The position numbers and the translations under genes are program-made. 64,000 bases of DNA from positions 3,410,001-3,474,000 of the forward strand of contig NZ_CP071596.1 in assembly GCF_017357105.1 (NCBI RefSeq). The letters are read 5' to 3'. The DNA is from Natronosalvus caseinilyticus (GTDB taxonomy: Archaea; Halobacteriota; Halobacteria; Halobacteriales; Natrialbaceae). How positions within the stretch are numbered: position 1 is the stretch's first letter; every line of letters starts with the position of its first letter. The notes beneath the pieces are model-generated. The model was not told where the DNA came from, made no database searches, and was given only the letters and a program-made list of their open reading frames with translations. Of this stretch, positions 33,478 to 43,011 are shown piece after piece.

Positions 33478-34188
33478 TTAGACATTGTGGCCTCTGGCGT
33501 CGTACTCGGCGGCAAAGGTACAGAACGTCTGGATCATCTGCCTGCCGATCTCGAGGGAGATGCGGTCGCTGTCCGTGTACGCTCGACTCGAGTGATCTGG
33601 GTCCTCGTCCGACTCGTCGCCGGGTTCGCTATCGGCTGTCCCCGTCAGAATGCTCTCGGGGTGGAACTGAACGCCGAGGTGCGGGCGGTCGCGGTGGCGA
33701 ACGGCCATCAACACGTCGCGCTCGTCGGTCGTCCACGCCGTCTCGAGCAGGTCGTCCGGAAGCGACTCCCGCTCGACGGCCAGCGAGTGGTACCGGCCAA
33801 CCCGGAGTCGCGTCGGGAGCCCCTCGAAGATTCCCTCGCCCGTGTGCTCGATCGTCGAGGGCTTGCCGTGGACCACCTCCGGGGCGTGGACGACCGGCGC
33901 GCCGTTGGCCGCACACAGCGCCTGGTGGCCCAGACAGACCCCGAGGGTAGGGTACGCGAGCTCGGCGAACAGGTCAGTCGTGACGCCCGCGTCTGCCGGC
34001 GTTCCGGGTCCCGGCGAGACCACGATGCCGGTCGGGTCGAGCGCGCGGACGTCCTCGAGGGTGATCGCGTCGTTTCGGCGGACGACGACCTCGTCCGCGG
34101 ACTCTCCGACGTACTGGACGAGGTTGTAGACGAAGGAGTCGTAGTTGTCGACGACGAGGATGCGGGTCGAGTGGTCGAGATCAGTCAT
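33478..34188 (-). CDS. pabA: Glutamine amidotransferase subunit of chorismate-utilising enzyme
   Basis: The 236-residue class I glutaminase supplies ammonia to its partner. It shows [19 protein letters not shown] at the start, the nucleophile in GVCLGHQAL, the [10 protein letters not shown] motif and the His/Glu pair in GVQFHPES. An acidic insertion (GDESDEDPD) follows. TrpG and PabA cannot be separated by sequence alone. The start overlaps the end of pabB by eight bases. Confidence 0.9.
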   Translation of the reverse strand: MTDLDHSTRILVVDNYDSFVYNLVQYVGESADEVVVRRNDAITLEDVRALDPTGIVVSPGPGTPADAGVTTDLFAELAYPTLGVCLGHQALCAANGAPVVHAPEVVHGKPSTIEHTGEGIFEGLPTRLRVGRYHSLAVERESLPDDLLETAWTTDERDVLMAVRHRDRPHLGVQFHPESILTGTADSEPGDESDEDPDHSSRAYTDSDRISLEIGRQMIQTFCTFAAEYDARGHNV

Positions 34189-35899
34189 CGCGATCACCGC
34201 CGTCGGCGTTCTCGACTTCGATACCGCTACCGGCCTCACCGCCGGCCTCGAGCGTCATCGTCACCCGCTCGTCCAGCGCCGCGTCGATCGCGTTCAGCAA
34301 GGCCTGGGCCTTCGCGAGCGTTTCGTCGTACTCGCGCTCGGGCTCGGAGTCGTGGACGATCCCGGCGCCCACCCGGAGGTGGTACGCCTCGGCGTGGCGG
34401 ACGAGCGTTCGGATGACGATGTTTATTGTCGCCCGACCGTCGAACCCGAAGATGCCGACGCCGCCGGTGTACGGCCCGCGTCGGGTCGCCTCGAGTTCGT
34501 CGATGATCGCCATTGTCCGGGGCTTGGGCGCCCCCGTGATCGTCCCGCCGGGGAACGTCGCCGCGATCGCGTCGCCGAGGGTCGCGTTGGGTCGGAGGCG
34601 CCCGGTGACGTTCGAGACGAGGTGCATGACCTCGGAGTACCGATCGACCCGGCGGTACTCCTCGACCTCGACGCTTCCGTAGGTACAGACCTTCCCGAGG
34701 TCGTTTCGTTCGAGGTCGACCAGCATCGCGTGTTCGGCGCGTTCCTTCTCGTCACCGCGGAGGTCGGCCTCGAGTGCCGCGTCCGCCGCCGGATCCTCGC
34801 CCCGGGGACGGGTTCCAGCGATGGGTTCGGTGCGGACGGAGGCGCCGTCGCGCTCGAGGAGGAGTTCCGGGCTCGCGCTCACCAGGTCCGTGGATCGCCC
34901 CTCGAGCAAACAGGAGTACGGGGCCGGGTTCACGGTCCGAAGCGCCTCGTAGGCGGCGACGGGATGCACCGCCGCGGGGGCGACGAGACGCTGCGAAATG
35001 TTCGCCTGGAACGTGTCGCCGTCGCGAACGTACTGCTTGACCCATCGAACGCGGTCGGCGAACGCGTCCCGGCCGCAGGTGCTCTCGAAGGTCGCCTCCG
35101 TCGCGTCGGCCGGTGGCGGGCCGACGGTGGGGTCGCCCTCGAGCGCTCGTCGGGCGAGCTCGAGCGCCTGCGAGCGAGCGTGCTCGTAGGTTTTCTCTAA
35201 CTCGCCCGTCGAATCCCCCTCCTCGAGCGTCGAGGCGTCGATAGACGGACAGGCCGTCACCCTGAGTCGTACGCGGTCGTCCGGGTCGACCGGACACTCC
35301 CACGCCGCAAGTCGGTCGTACACGCCCACCTCGAGTCTGGGCAGTCCGCGGTCGTCGACGGCGCTCCCCGGCAGGTCCTCGAGTTCGCGGGCGACGTCGT
35401 AGGAGAGCCAGCCGACGACGCCGCAGGGGTAGGGCACGTCGCAGTCCCCACGGACGAGCGACGTGCCCTCGAGCAGTCCCTCGAGGGCAGCGAGTGTCGG
35501 CGACTGTGATTGTGATTGTGACTTCGACTGTGACGCCGCTCTCGTAACGGGCTCCTCGACGGTTTCCGGCGAGTCGAGGCGCTCCGAACCCGAGGACGAC
35601 CGATCGCGGAGCACAGCCGCATCCGGCCCGACGATCAGCCGCTTGACGGGGTCGACCCCGAAGTAGCCCCAGCCCGATTGGCCGCCGGTCGTCTCGAGGA
35701 AGGCGCCGGGAGCCGACTCGCGCCGAGCTCGGCGATAGGCGAGAAAGGGGTCGTTGACGGTGACCGCGACTTCGACGGGGAGACGAATTCGGCCCGCTCC
35801 CCGCACTCCGGGTGAGCGACCGTCGCCGGCGTCGATACGAACCGTCCTGACGGCCTCGAGGAACGCCTCCTCGTCCGTGACGACGCGCGGCTTGTTCAT
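34181..35899 (-). CDS. pabB: Chorismate-binding synthase component I (PabB/TrpE type)
   Basis: The 572-residue enzyme aminates chorismate. The chorismate-binding domain has [12 protein letters not shown], the signature [26 protein letters not shown] and [14 protein letters not shown]. The N-terminal half carries [17 protein letters not shown]. The PIAGT form is typical of anthranilate synthases, whereas E. coli PabB has PIKGT; the linked lyase gene argues for p-aminobenzoate. The function could therefore be either. The ATG gives [13 protein letters not shown]. This is the first gene of the operon. Confidence 0.85.
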   Translation of the reverse strand: MNKPRVVTDEEAFLEAVRTVRIDAGDGRSPGVRGAGRIRLPVEVAVTVNDPFLAYRRARRESAPGAFLETTGGQSGWGYFGVDPVKRLIVGPDAAVLRDRSSSGSERLDSPETVEEPVTRAASQSKSQSQSQSPTLAALEGLLEGTSLVRGDCDVPYPCGVVGWLSYDVARELEDLPGSAVDDRGLPRLEVGVYDRLAAWECPVDPDDRVRLRVTACPSIDASTLEEGDSTGELEKTYEHARSQALELARRALEGDPTVGPPPADATEATFESTCGRDAFADRVRWVKQYVRDGDTFQANISQRLVAPAAVHPVAAYEALRTVNPAPYSCLLEGRSTDLVSASPELLLERDGASVRTEPIAGTRPRGEDPAADAALEADLRGDEKERAEHAMLVDLERNDLGKVCTYGSVEVEEYRRVDRYSEVMHLVSNVTGRLRPNATLGDAIAATFPGGTITGAPKPRTMAIIDELEATRRGPYTGGVGIFGFDGRATINIVIRTLVRHAEAYHLRVGAGIVHDSEPEREYDETLAKAQALLNAIDAALDERVTMTLEAGGEAGSGIEVENADGGDRDD

Positions 35900-36025
35900 G
35901 CTCGAGTCGAGGTACGGGTGGCCTAACGCTTTTGCGGTTCTCACGTCAGTTCGAGTTCGTATCGGCTCGCCCCTGCACTGTCGGCGTCACTCGAGGCAGA
36001 GAGGAAAACCGAACGACGAGTCGAG

Positions 36026-36709
36026 TTATCGGACTTCCGCCCGGTCGATCCAGCCCTGGAGTCGCTTCGCGGAGATGTCCGTGTCCTCCGAGAGCGAATC
36101 GGCGTCTGCCGTCGCGAGGTCGGCGACGGTTTCGACGCCGGCACCCTCGAGTCGGTCAGCGTAGGCGGGGCCGATGCCCTTGATGACGTCGACCGGTTCC
36201 TGACTGTGATCGTCCGGCACCTTGCTGGCCTCGGGGGTGGCGTCCTCGGTGGTCGGTCCCGTGGCTTCGGCCGGTTCGGCGGCTTCGTCGACGTCGTCGG
36301 GAACCTCGGTCATCGCGTCGGTCGAACTCGAGGCATCGGTGCCGGCAGCGGCCGTTTTCGCGGCCTCGTCCGTGTCGGTCGATTCAGCTGTTTCGTCCGA
36401 TTCGACTGTGGCGTCTTCGGTTTCGTCGGCTTCGTCGGCGGGTTCGCTTTCCGCTTCGACGATCGGTTCGTCCGCGACGTCTTCCGCTTCGGCGTCTTCG
36501 TCCTCACCAACGTCTTCGTCAGACGAACCAGTCGTCGATTCGGTCGTTCCCTCCTCCGTCGGCGCCCCGGAATCGGTCGACGTCTCCGCCGCATCCTGGC
36601 CTCGTTTGCGTTCGATTGTGACACCACCGTCACGGCCCTCTGTTGACCGAGCGTCGGCGTCGCTGTCACCGATGCCGAGAAGCGACTGTAGCTTCTGCAG
36701 GAGTCCCAT
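36026..36709 (-). CDS. Helix-hairpin-helix protein with long acidic linker
   Basis: The 227-residue protein starts with a short hydrophobic amphipathic helix (MGLLQKLQSLLGIGD). A region of about 145 residues rich in Glu/Asp/Ala/Thr follows. It ends with one HhH domain (VIKGIGPAYADRLEGAGVE and ISAKRLQGWIDRAEVR). HhH domains usually contact DNA or other proteins, and the linker may act as a spacer. A tttaagta promoter element lies about 27 bases before the ATG. The function is unknown. Confidence 0.82.
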   Translation of the reverse strand: MGLLQKLQSLLGIGDSDADARSTEGRDGGVTIERKRGQDAAETSTDSGAPTEEGTTESTTGSSDEDVGEDEDAEAEDVADEPIVEAESEPADEADETEDATVESDETAESTDTDEAAKTAAAGTDASSSTDAMTEVPDDVDEAAEPAEATGPTTEDATPEASKVPDDHSQEPVDVIKGIGPAYADRLEGAGVETVADLATADADSLSEDTDISAKRLQGWIDRAEVR

Positions 36710-36796
36710 TATCGGAGGGTAGTTACCACCGCTACTTAAAGTCGTCTGATATCGGACAGTTGCCGGTACGCACACGGATTGCGACAGGTAGTGCCG

Positions 36797-37606
36797 TTAG
36801 AGTCGCGACCGAAGTGTCTCGTTCATCCGGTCGACCGGCGCCTCGAGCCCCGTCCACCGCTCGAACGCCTCGACGCCCTGGTAGAGCAACATCCACGCAC
36901 CGTCGACGGTCGCCGCACCGGCGTCCGCCGCCTCCTGGAGGAGGCGCGTCTTCAGCGGGCTGTACACCGCGTCCATCACCGTCAGTTCGCCGTGAAGGGC
37001 GTCCGCCGGGATCGGCGACACGTCCTCGTCCATCCCGACGCTGGTCGCGTTGACCAGCACGTCCGTATCCGGGACCACGTCGGGGAGACTGTCGAGGCCG
37101 CCGGCGGTCGCGCCGGGGACGACTGCGGCGAGTTCCTCGGCGCGCGACACCGTCCGGTTCACCACCGTCACCTCCGCCCCTTCGTCGGCGAGTCCGAACG
37201 CGATGGCCCGACCGGCCCCGCCGGCGCCGACCACGACCGCCGACGCTCCCTCGAGGGCGACATCGTGTTCGCGGAGCGCGCGGACGGCGCCGACGGCATC
37301 GGTGTTGTACCCCGCGGGTGGCCCGTCCGGCGAGAAGTCGATCGTGTTCACCGCGCCGATCCGCGCTGCCAGCGGGTCTGGCTCGACGAAGGCCAGCGCG
37401 TCCTGCTTGAACGGAATCGTCACGTTGCAGCCGGCGATTCCGAGCGCCCGCGCGCCGTCGATGGCCCGCTCGAGCGCGTCCGGGTTCGCGTCCGGCTCGA
37501 ACGTGACGTACCTGGCGTCGACGTCGAGCGCGTCGTAGGCTGCTTCGTGCATCGGCGGCGAGAGCGAGTGGCCAACCGGATTCCCGAGGAGACCGAAGAC
37601 CTGCAT
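36797..37606 (-). CDS. aroE: Shikimate dehydrogenase
   Basis: AroE reduces 3-dehydroshikimate to shikimate with NADPH. The 269 residues have the substrate motif [17 protein letters not shown], catalytic Lys67 (NVTIPFKQD), catalytic Asp103 (GYNTDAVG) and the nucleotide loop [12 protein letters not shown]. The length is typical. A TATA element (gttataccc on the minus strand) lies about 27 bases upstream. It makes precursors for the chorismate used by the nearby pab-like operon, but the two are separate transcripts. Confidence 0.95.
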   Translation of the reverse strand: MQVFGLLGNPVGHSLSPPMHEAAYDALDVDARYVTFEPDANPDALERAIDGARALGIAGCNVTIPFKQDALAFVEPDPLAARIGAVNTIDFSPDGPPAGYNTDAVGAVRALREHDVALEGASAVVVGAGGAGRAIAFGLADEGAEVTVVNRTVSRAEELAAVVPGATAGGLDSLPDVVPDTDVLVNATSVGMDEDVSPIPADALHGELTVMDAVYSPLKTRLLQEAADAGAATVDGAWMLLYQGVEAFERWTGLEAPVDRMNETLRSRL

Positions 37607-37629
37607 GCGCGTGAGTGGTTCCCGGGCGG

Positions 37630-37636
37630 GTATAAC
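37630..37636 (-). promoter_or_regulatory. TATA box of aroE
   Basis: On the plus strand this is gtataac, about 27 bases upstream of the ATG at 37606, again implying a leaderless transcript. Confidence 0.6.
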
Positions 37637-37742
37637 GGGTGTGACTCCGGCAGGCTTTCCTGACGATCCAGTGATCCGGTAGTCCGCACCGACCGCGTTT
37701 CACACGCCTTATACCACCGTCTCGAGTACCACCCTGGTATCG

Positions 37743-38687
37743 ATGGTCGACGGAACACTCCTCTCCGCACTCTTGCTCGCTCTCGGCGCCGGCGCGCTCT
37801 TCGGCGGAGCCGAACTCCTCGTCAAGGGCGCCGGCAACCTCGCGCTCGGTCTCGGCCTCCGGGCGGCCACCGTCGGCGTCACCGTCGTGGCCTTCGCGAC
37901 GACTGCCCCCGAACTGTTCGTCGCCATTCTGGGTGCCCTCGACGTCTCGTCGGACGTCGGCTTCGGGACGGTCGTCGGCTCGAACATCGCCAACATCGCC
38001 CTCGTCCTGGGCGTCTCCGCGCTCATTCGACCGCTCTCGATCAGCGACGCGATGATGCGTCGCCACGTCCCGTTCATGGTCCTCGCGGCCGTCTTGCTCC
38101 CCGTGCTCGCCCTCGACGGGCGGATCGGGAAACTCGAGGGAGGAATACTGCTGGCCGTGCTGGCCGGGTTCACCGGGTATCTGCTCCACACCGTGAACTC
38201 GAGCCCCGAGGCCGCCGAGATGCCCGACGGGGGCCGGGACGGCGTCGCCCCGCGCGACGTCGCGTTCGTCCTTGCCGGACTGGTCACCCTGCTCGTCGGC
38301 TCTCGCTGGCTGATCTCCGGTGGCTCCTCGCTCCTGCTGGCGATGGGCGTCTCCGAGTTCGTCGTCGGGGTGACGGTGCTCGCGCTCGGGACGTCCCTGC
38401 CGGAACTCGCCGCCTCGGCCGTCGGGGCCGCACGCGGGGAGACCGAGTTCACCGTCGGCAACGTCGTCGGCTCGAACATCTACAACATCGTCGCCGTACT
38501 GGGGCTACTCGCCGTCGCCGTGCCGATTACGGTCACGGACGCCGTGCTCCGGTTCGAACTCCCGCTCGTGGTCGCGTTCACGCTCGTGCTCGTCGGCATG
38601 ATGTGGCGCGGACGTCAATTGACCCGAGTCGACGGGGCCGTCCTCGTCGTTTCGTACGCCGTGTTCATCCGGTTCCTGTTCGTTTGA
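37743..38687 (+). CDS. CaCA-family calcium/sodium antiporter
   Basis: The 314-residue protein has ten helices as two inverted alpha repeats: VAFATTAPELFV with GSNIANIALVLG, and ALGTSLPELAAS with GSNIYNIVAVLG. The paired acidic residues that bind calcium are present in both repeats (APEL and LPEL). The Ser of the first repeat that is usual before the Pro-Glu is Thr here. It probably extrudes Ca2+ in exchange for Na+ across the membrane of a salt-loaded cell. Confidence 0.9.
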   Translation: MVDGTLLSALLLALGAGALFGGAELLVKGAGNLALGLGLRAATVGVTVVAFATTAPELFVAILGALDVSSDVGFGTVVGSNIANIALVLGVSALIRPLSISDAMMRRHVPFMVLAAVLLPVLALDGRIGKLEGGILLAVLAGFTGYLLHTVNSSPEAAEMPDGGRDGVAPRDVAFVLAGLVTLLVGSRWLISGGSSLLLAMGVSEFVVGVTVLALGTSLPELAASAVGAARGETEFTVGNVVGSNIYNIVAVLGLLAVAVPITVTDAVLRFELPLVVAFTLVLVGMMWRGRQLTRVDGAVLVVSYAVFIRFLFV

Positions 38688-38771
38688 CCCGTCTTCCGGA
38701 CCGATTTCTTCGATTTACTCGAGCCCGCGACAATCCCGTAGATTGATGCGTCCCTGGGCGAAGTCCTCAGC

Positions 38772-39827
38772 GTGCAACGCGCCGTCGCGGACGACGACTG
38801 GGTAGCCGATCTCGGCGAGCGCCTGCCCGTGTCGCCGCTCTCGGCACTCGGCCTCCTGCTCGCGGCGACCATCGGCTTTCGCATCGCCGTCGAGAACGCC
38901 TCGAGCCGGGCGCTCCTCGAGAGCGCGTTCCCGCTGCTCGCGGCGACGGCCGTCGTCCTCGCCGACCGACGACTGGTTGCGGGCGGCGTCGGCGTCCGCG
39001 ACCGCTTCACCGTCTTCGCCTACGGCCTCGGCGGCTTCCTGGCGGCCGCACTCGTCACTGCGCTCCACCTGCACGTCCTCCGCCTCGACGGGGCCGGCGT
39101 CACGACGCCGCTGTACCTGACCCTCATGAGCGGGACCGTCGGGGTCGCTGCCGGAACCGTTGCCGGACTCTACGAAATCCGCCAGCGATCGGCCGTCCGC
39201 GAGGCCAGACGCCAGCACGCGCGCCTCGAGGAGTTCGCGAGCGTCGTCTCCCACGACCTGCGGAACCCGCTGAGCGTGGCCCAGGGCCGGCTCCAGGAGA
39301 CCTATCGAACGGGCGACCCGAGCCACCTCGAGGCGGTCGATCACTCCCTCGAGCGGATGGACGAGTTGATCGACGACTCACTGTCGATCGCCCGAAACGG
39401 CACGCAGGTCACCGACCGGGAGCCGGTTCAACTCGTGGACCTCGCCTCGGAGGCGTGGGCCGTCGTCGAAACGGGCGACTCGAGCTACGAACTCTCGAGC
39501 AACCGGACGATTCGAGCCGATCCGACGCGAGCGAAACGACTGCTCGAGAACCTCTTTCGGAACGCGATCGAACACGCCGGACCGGATACCGTGATTCGAA
39601 TCGGCACGCTCAAAAACGGCTTCTACGTCGAGGACGACGGTCCGGGCATTCCCGCGGACCGCCGCGAAGCCGTCCTCGAGCAGGGGGTCTCCTCTTCGAC
39701 CGACGGCTCCGGACTCGGGCTCGCCATCGTTCGCGCCATCGCCGACGCTCACGGCTGGGACGTCGCGGTTACCGAGAGCCCCACTGGCGGCGCTCGATTC
39801 GAGTTCACGGGCGTCCAGGGCAGGTGA
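38772..39827 (+). CDS. Membrane histidine kinase with four-helix N-terminus
   Basis: The 351-residue sensor has four hydrophobic helices (about 21-41, 49-65, 78-101, 112-133) and no PAS domain, so it may sense the membrane itself. HisKA has His161 in VVSHDLRNPLSVAQG; the ATPase has LFRNAIEHAG, DDGPGIP and GSGLGLAIV. No response regulator lies beside it, a common situation in haloarchaea. The start is GTG. Confidence 0.9.
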   Translation: MQRAVADDDWVADLGERLPVSPLSALGLLLAATIGFRIAVENASSRALLESAFPLLAATAVVLADRRLVAGGVGVRDRFTVFAYGLGGFLAAALVTALHLHVLRLDGAGVTTPLYLTLMSGTVGVAAGTVAGLYEIRQRSAVREARRQHARLEEFASVVSHDLRNPLSVAQGRLQETYRTGDPSHLEAVDHSLERMDELIDDSLSIARNGTQVTDREPVQLVDLASEAWAVVETGDSSYELSSNRTIRADPTRAKRLLENLFRNAIEHAGPDTVIRIGTLKNGFYVEDDGPGIPADRREAVLEQGVSSSTDGSGLGLAIVRAIADAHGWDVAVTESPTGGARFEFTGVQGR

Positions 39828-39928
39828 CGACGTTCACTGCCCGTTACCGAAGCGAATTTCAGTAACCCGCGTTACAGAAATGAATTTCAGATTATACTTA
39901 TGCAGGTGTCGGTCCTACTACTACGTGT

Positions 39929-40183
39929 ATGATGCCACACTACCCCCACCCCGAGCGCGTCCACGTCGCGTCGGTGCCGCGTCTCGTCGTCTCCCTGGCC
40001 ATCCTGGTCGGGTTCGTCGGGTTCCTGATCGCGCTGTCGTACCCGGTTCCGGCGCTGGCAGCGGTCGGCGGCGCCGTCGGGGCGCTCACGGTCGCTCGAC
40101 TCGTGCGAACGGCGCGGTCCCTCGAGACGGTCCGTCTGCCGGGAACGAAGCGCCGATACCGACTTAGCCTGGCCAGACACTGA
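39929..40183 (+). CDS. Two-helix small membrane protein
   Basis: The 84-residue protein is His/Pro-rich at the N-terminus (MMPHYPHPERVHVASVP), with helices VVSLAILVGFVGFLIALSY and PALAAVGGAVGALTVARL, then a basic tail. I do not recognise a family. Genomic codon usage and composition look real. An AT-rich element (attatactta, about 32 bases upstream) may be its TATA box. Confidence 0.65.
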   Translation: MMPHYPHPERVHVASVPRLVVSLAILVGFVGFLIALSYPVPALAAVGGAVGALTVARLVRTARSLETVRLPGTKRRYRLSLARH

Positions 40184-40240
40184 GCCCGAACCGACTTCCG
40201 AACGTATAGTTGGCGTTCGCTTTTCGACATCGTCACTCGG

Positions 40241-40369
40241 CCTCGAGAACGTAATCGATCAGCGCCGAGTCACGATTCCTCGTCCTCGAGAACGTAATCG
40301 ATCAGCGCCGAGTCACGATTCCTCGTCCTCGAGAACGTAATCGATCAGCGCCGAGTCACGATTCCTCGT
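40241..40369 (+). repeat. 43-bp perfect tandem repeat, three copies, at and beyond a channel gene's 3' end
   Basis: Copies are 40241-40283, 40284-40326 and 40327-40369, and they are identical. The last copy overlaps the end of the K+ channel gene (stop at 40356). Read on the minus strand, every copy encodes SALIDYVLEDEES and then TGA, matching the channel's C-terminus NSALIDRILEDEES. The segment with stop codon has been duplicated downstream of the gene. The 43-bp period is not a multiple of three, so no fusion reads through. Confidence 0.95.
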
Positions 40370-41543
40370 CCTCGAGTATCCGATCGATCAGTGCCGAATT
40401 GTCGCTCCCGAGGGCCGAGCGAACCAGCAGGCTCCCGCCCAGGACGGCCGGGCTGATCACGGCGTCCGCGCCCGCCCGTTCGAGTTTGGTCGTGTTCTCC
40501 CGATCGGTCGCGGCCGCGACGATTCGCAGGTCTGAGGCGAGTTCGCGCGCGGTGAGTACCGAGAGCGCGTCCTCGGCATCGTGATTCGTCGCGACGACGA
40601 CGGCCGCCGCGCGCTCGATGTGAGCGCGCTCGAGGGGTGCTTCGTCGCTCGGGTCACCCGTCACGACGGGGATGTCCCGTTCGGCGAGCTCGGTCGCCGC
40701 TTCACGGTCCTTCGTGACGATGACGAACGAGCGGCCGGCCGCGTTGAGTTCGTCGACGATCGGTTCGGTCAACTCGCCATAACCGAGGACGAGGATGTGG
40801 TTCTCGAGGAGTTCGAGCTGTGATTCTGTCATCTTTCCGAGTGTCTTCGTGATCCGCGCCTGAATCGCCGGGCCGACCAGCGCCCCGATGGCGATACCGA
40901 AACTGGCGACGCCGAGGACGACGACGGACATGGTGAACAGCTGTGCGTCCGGCGAGGTCGGGCCGATGTCGCCGTAGCCGACGGTGCTCGAGGTGACGAG
41001 CGTGAAGTAAAAGGCGTCGAGGAGGTTCGAGATGCCGTCGAAGTCCTCCCGGAGGGCGAACGCGCCGAAGGTGCCGTAGGCCTGGACACCGACGAGCGCC
41101 CCGCCCGCTGCTAGCTGGGTCGTCGTCAGCCCGAGTTCGCGGTCGAACTGTCGGCGAGTGACGAGCACCGTCGGGAGCGAAATCAGCGAGAGGACGACCA
41201 GCGGAATCGAGTAGGGACTCGCCTGGAGGAGCCCCTGGATCGCCGTCATCGGGAGCAAGACGACGGTTGCGTACCAGCCGACTCGCAGCCCGCGTCGGAG
41301 CGCGAGCGCGCTCGCGACCATCAGAAACCCTGTCAGCGCGCCGGTGAAGCCGACGCCCTGCTGGACGATCGACGGAACGTAGGTAGCGACGGGCCCGAAG
41401 TCCGCGGCCGGTTGCTCGATGTTGACGATGCCGGTCGCGACCGACAATAGGGCAACGGCCAGCGAGAGAAGCACCGCCGCTCGCGTCCCGACGATCCAGG
41501 TCCAGTTCTGTGGCAATCGCCGGGCCACACGCTCACCGACCAT
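40356..41543 (-). CDS. K+ channel protein with RCK (TrkA-N) domain
   Basis: The 395-residue channel has several N-terminal membrane helices (about 20-165), a pore with selectivity filter TVGYGD at 187-192, and a final helix. A cytoplasmic RCK/TrkA-N Rossmann domain (NHILVLGYGELTEPIVDEL) would bind nucleotide or ions to gate it. A possible minus-strand TATA element (cgtttaatcg) lies about 26 bases before the ATG. Its stop codon lies within the third copy of a tandem repeat. The two membrane paralogs on its right are divergent from it. Confidence 0.92.
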   Translation of the reverse strand: MVGERVARRLPQNWTWIVGTRAAVLLSLAVALLSVATGIVNIEQPAADFGPVATYVPSIVQQGVGFTGALTGFLMVASALALRRGLRVGWYATVVLLPMTAIQGLLQASPYSIPLVVLSLISLPTVLVTRRQFDRELGLTTTQLAAGGALVGVQAYGTFGAFALREDFDGISNLLDAFYFTLVTSSTVGYGDIGPTSPDAQLFTMSVVVLGVASFGIAIGALVGPAIQARITKTLGKMTESQLELLENHILVLGYGELTEPIVDELNAAGRSFVIVTKDREAATELAERDIPVVTGDPSDEAPLERAHIERAAAVVVATNHDAEDALSVLTARELASDLRIVAAATDRENTTKLERAGADAVISPAVLGGSLLVRSALGSDNSALIDRILEDEES

Positions 41544-41727
41544 ACTCGAGGTGTCGTCGGCCAGCGATTAAACGAACACGGTTTCAGGGCGGGTTGCGCC
41601 GACCATTCGTCGCTCTCGGCGATTCGAGGCGCCCACACTGGCTCGAGGTGACGCCACTCCTCGACGTGCACTCGAGGCGCTCGCCGCGGTCGGTACTGGT
41701 TTATCCGATCCGTGACTGTCCCAACCT

Positions 41728-43011
41728 ATGGCAACGCTCCTGCTCGAGATACTCCTCGGCCTGTACCTGGGACTGTTGACCGGCATCGTGCCCGCGTTCG
41801 CCGCCGGCTCGCTCGGCTTCCTGGTCCGGTACTTCACCGGCGTCGGCCTCCCCGGCTTCGGTGTCGTGGTGATGGCCCTGTCCATCGCGAGCGTTCAGGG
41901 CGGCCTCCTCGGGCTAGTGGAACCCGACATCGCCCAGTCGCCCCGCCTGCTCGTCGCCGTCCTGGTCGTGTTGATGCTCGCGCTGTACGCCCACAACCAG
42001 GGGGACAAACTCGGCGCCGAACTCCCGCGACACCTTTCGCTGACGGCGCTCCGCCAGCGAACGCTCTCGGCGGACGTCGTCGAGTTCGTCGGCAGCGTGG
42101 GCCAGGTGACCGTCCGACCCACCGGCGAGATTCACGACCTCGAGGGGTACCCGCCGCTGTCGCCCGCGCTTCGATCGACGCTGAAGAGCGGATCGTGGCG
42201 ATTCCCCGCCGACCTCCCGCTTTCGGAACTGGCGGTTCGCCTCGAGGAGCGGCTCCGAACCGATCACGACCTCGCCGACGTCGACGTCTCGATCGACGAG
42301 CGGGGGCAGGCGACGATCGCCGCCGCGCCGCCTACGAGCGGCCTCTCGAAACGGATTCCCGACGGCCACCGAGCAGTTTCGATCACGACACTCGTTCCAA
42401 CCGGGACGGCTCGCGGCGACGAGGTCGTCGTCGACGCCGATGGCGAGACCATTGAGGGCACTGTCTGTAGCGTCCGAACGGCGGTCGACGAGTCGCTTTC
42501 GGCCGACGACGCGACTGAGGACCCCGCGGCCGACGACGTGATCGACACGCCCTCGAGCGACGACGAACCCGTTACCCCGCCCACAGCGACTGCTCCCCGG
42601 CTCGCCACCGCCGGGGGTACCGGCCGAATCACGGTCTCCCTGCCCCGACGTCGCGCGAAAACTGTCCTCGGCGCCGAGTCGGCCCGCCTCACGGTGTGCG
42701 CTCGAGCGACCGAAGACGCGTTCGAGGCGTTTTCGCGCCTCCGAGAGGCCGGCTACGCGATCAGACGGATCGTGCTCCGGACCGTCGACGCGGCTCGACG
42801 ACTCGATTCCGAGGAAAGCAGCCTCGTCTGTCTCGCCCACCGGCGGCCGGACGCGGGCGACGCCGACACCGCACGAAACTGGCAGTTCGGTACCGGCGTC
42901 GAGGGCCCGCTCGAGCCGGGCGACGAGGTGTACGTCGCCGGTCGCGAGCCCGACATCGAGGCGTTCCTCGAGCCGGAGACGCGAGCGAGCGTCACCGAGG
43001 GGGCGCGATGA
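41728..43011 (+). CDS. Membrane protein with TrkA-C-like soluble domains, first of two paralogs
   Basis: Three hydrophobic segments (about 3-33, 42-64, 72-88) precede a long cytoplasmic part. Residues 126-200 (EIHDLEGYPPLSPALRSTL) are homologous to 148-223 of the next gene. The C-terminus (GPLEPGDEVYVAGREPDI) resembles an RCK-C/TrkA-C domain. The 427-residue protein overlaps the next gene by four bases (ATGA). A TATA box (ggtttatccg) lies about 26 bases before the ATG. A role with the divergent K+ channel is a reasonable guess. Confidence 0.8.
   Translation: MATLLLEILLGLYLGLLTGIVPAFAAGSLGFLVRYFTGVGLPGFGVVVMALSIASVQGGLLGLVEPDIAQSPRLLVAVLVVLMLALYAHNQGDKLGAELPRHLSLTALRQRTLSADVVEFVGSVGQVTVRPTGEIHDLEGYPPLSPALRSTLKSGSWRFPADLPLSELAVRLEERLRTDHDLADVDVSIDERGQATIAAAPPTSGLSKRIPDGHRAVSITTLVPTGTARGDEVVVDADGETIEGTVCSVRTAVDESLSADDATEDPAADDVIDTPSSDDEPVTPPTATAPRLATAGGTGRITVSLPRRRAKTVLGAESARLTVCARATEDAFEAFSRLREAGYAIRRIVLRTVDAARRLDSEESSLVCLAHRRPDAGDADTARNWQFGTGVEGPLEPGDEVYVAGREPDIEAFLEPETRASVTEGAR

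Noticed and set aside
40241-40369. Possible CRISPR array
   Set aside because: There are three repeats with no spacers between them; they are direct head-to-tail copies of a gene end.
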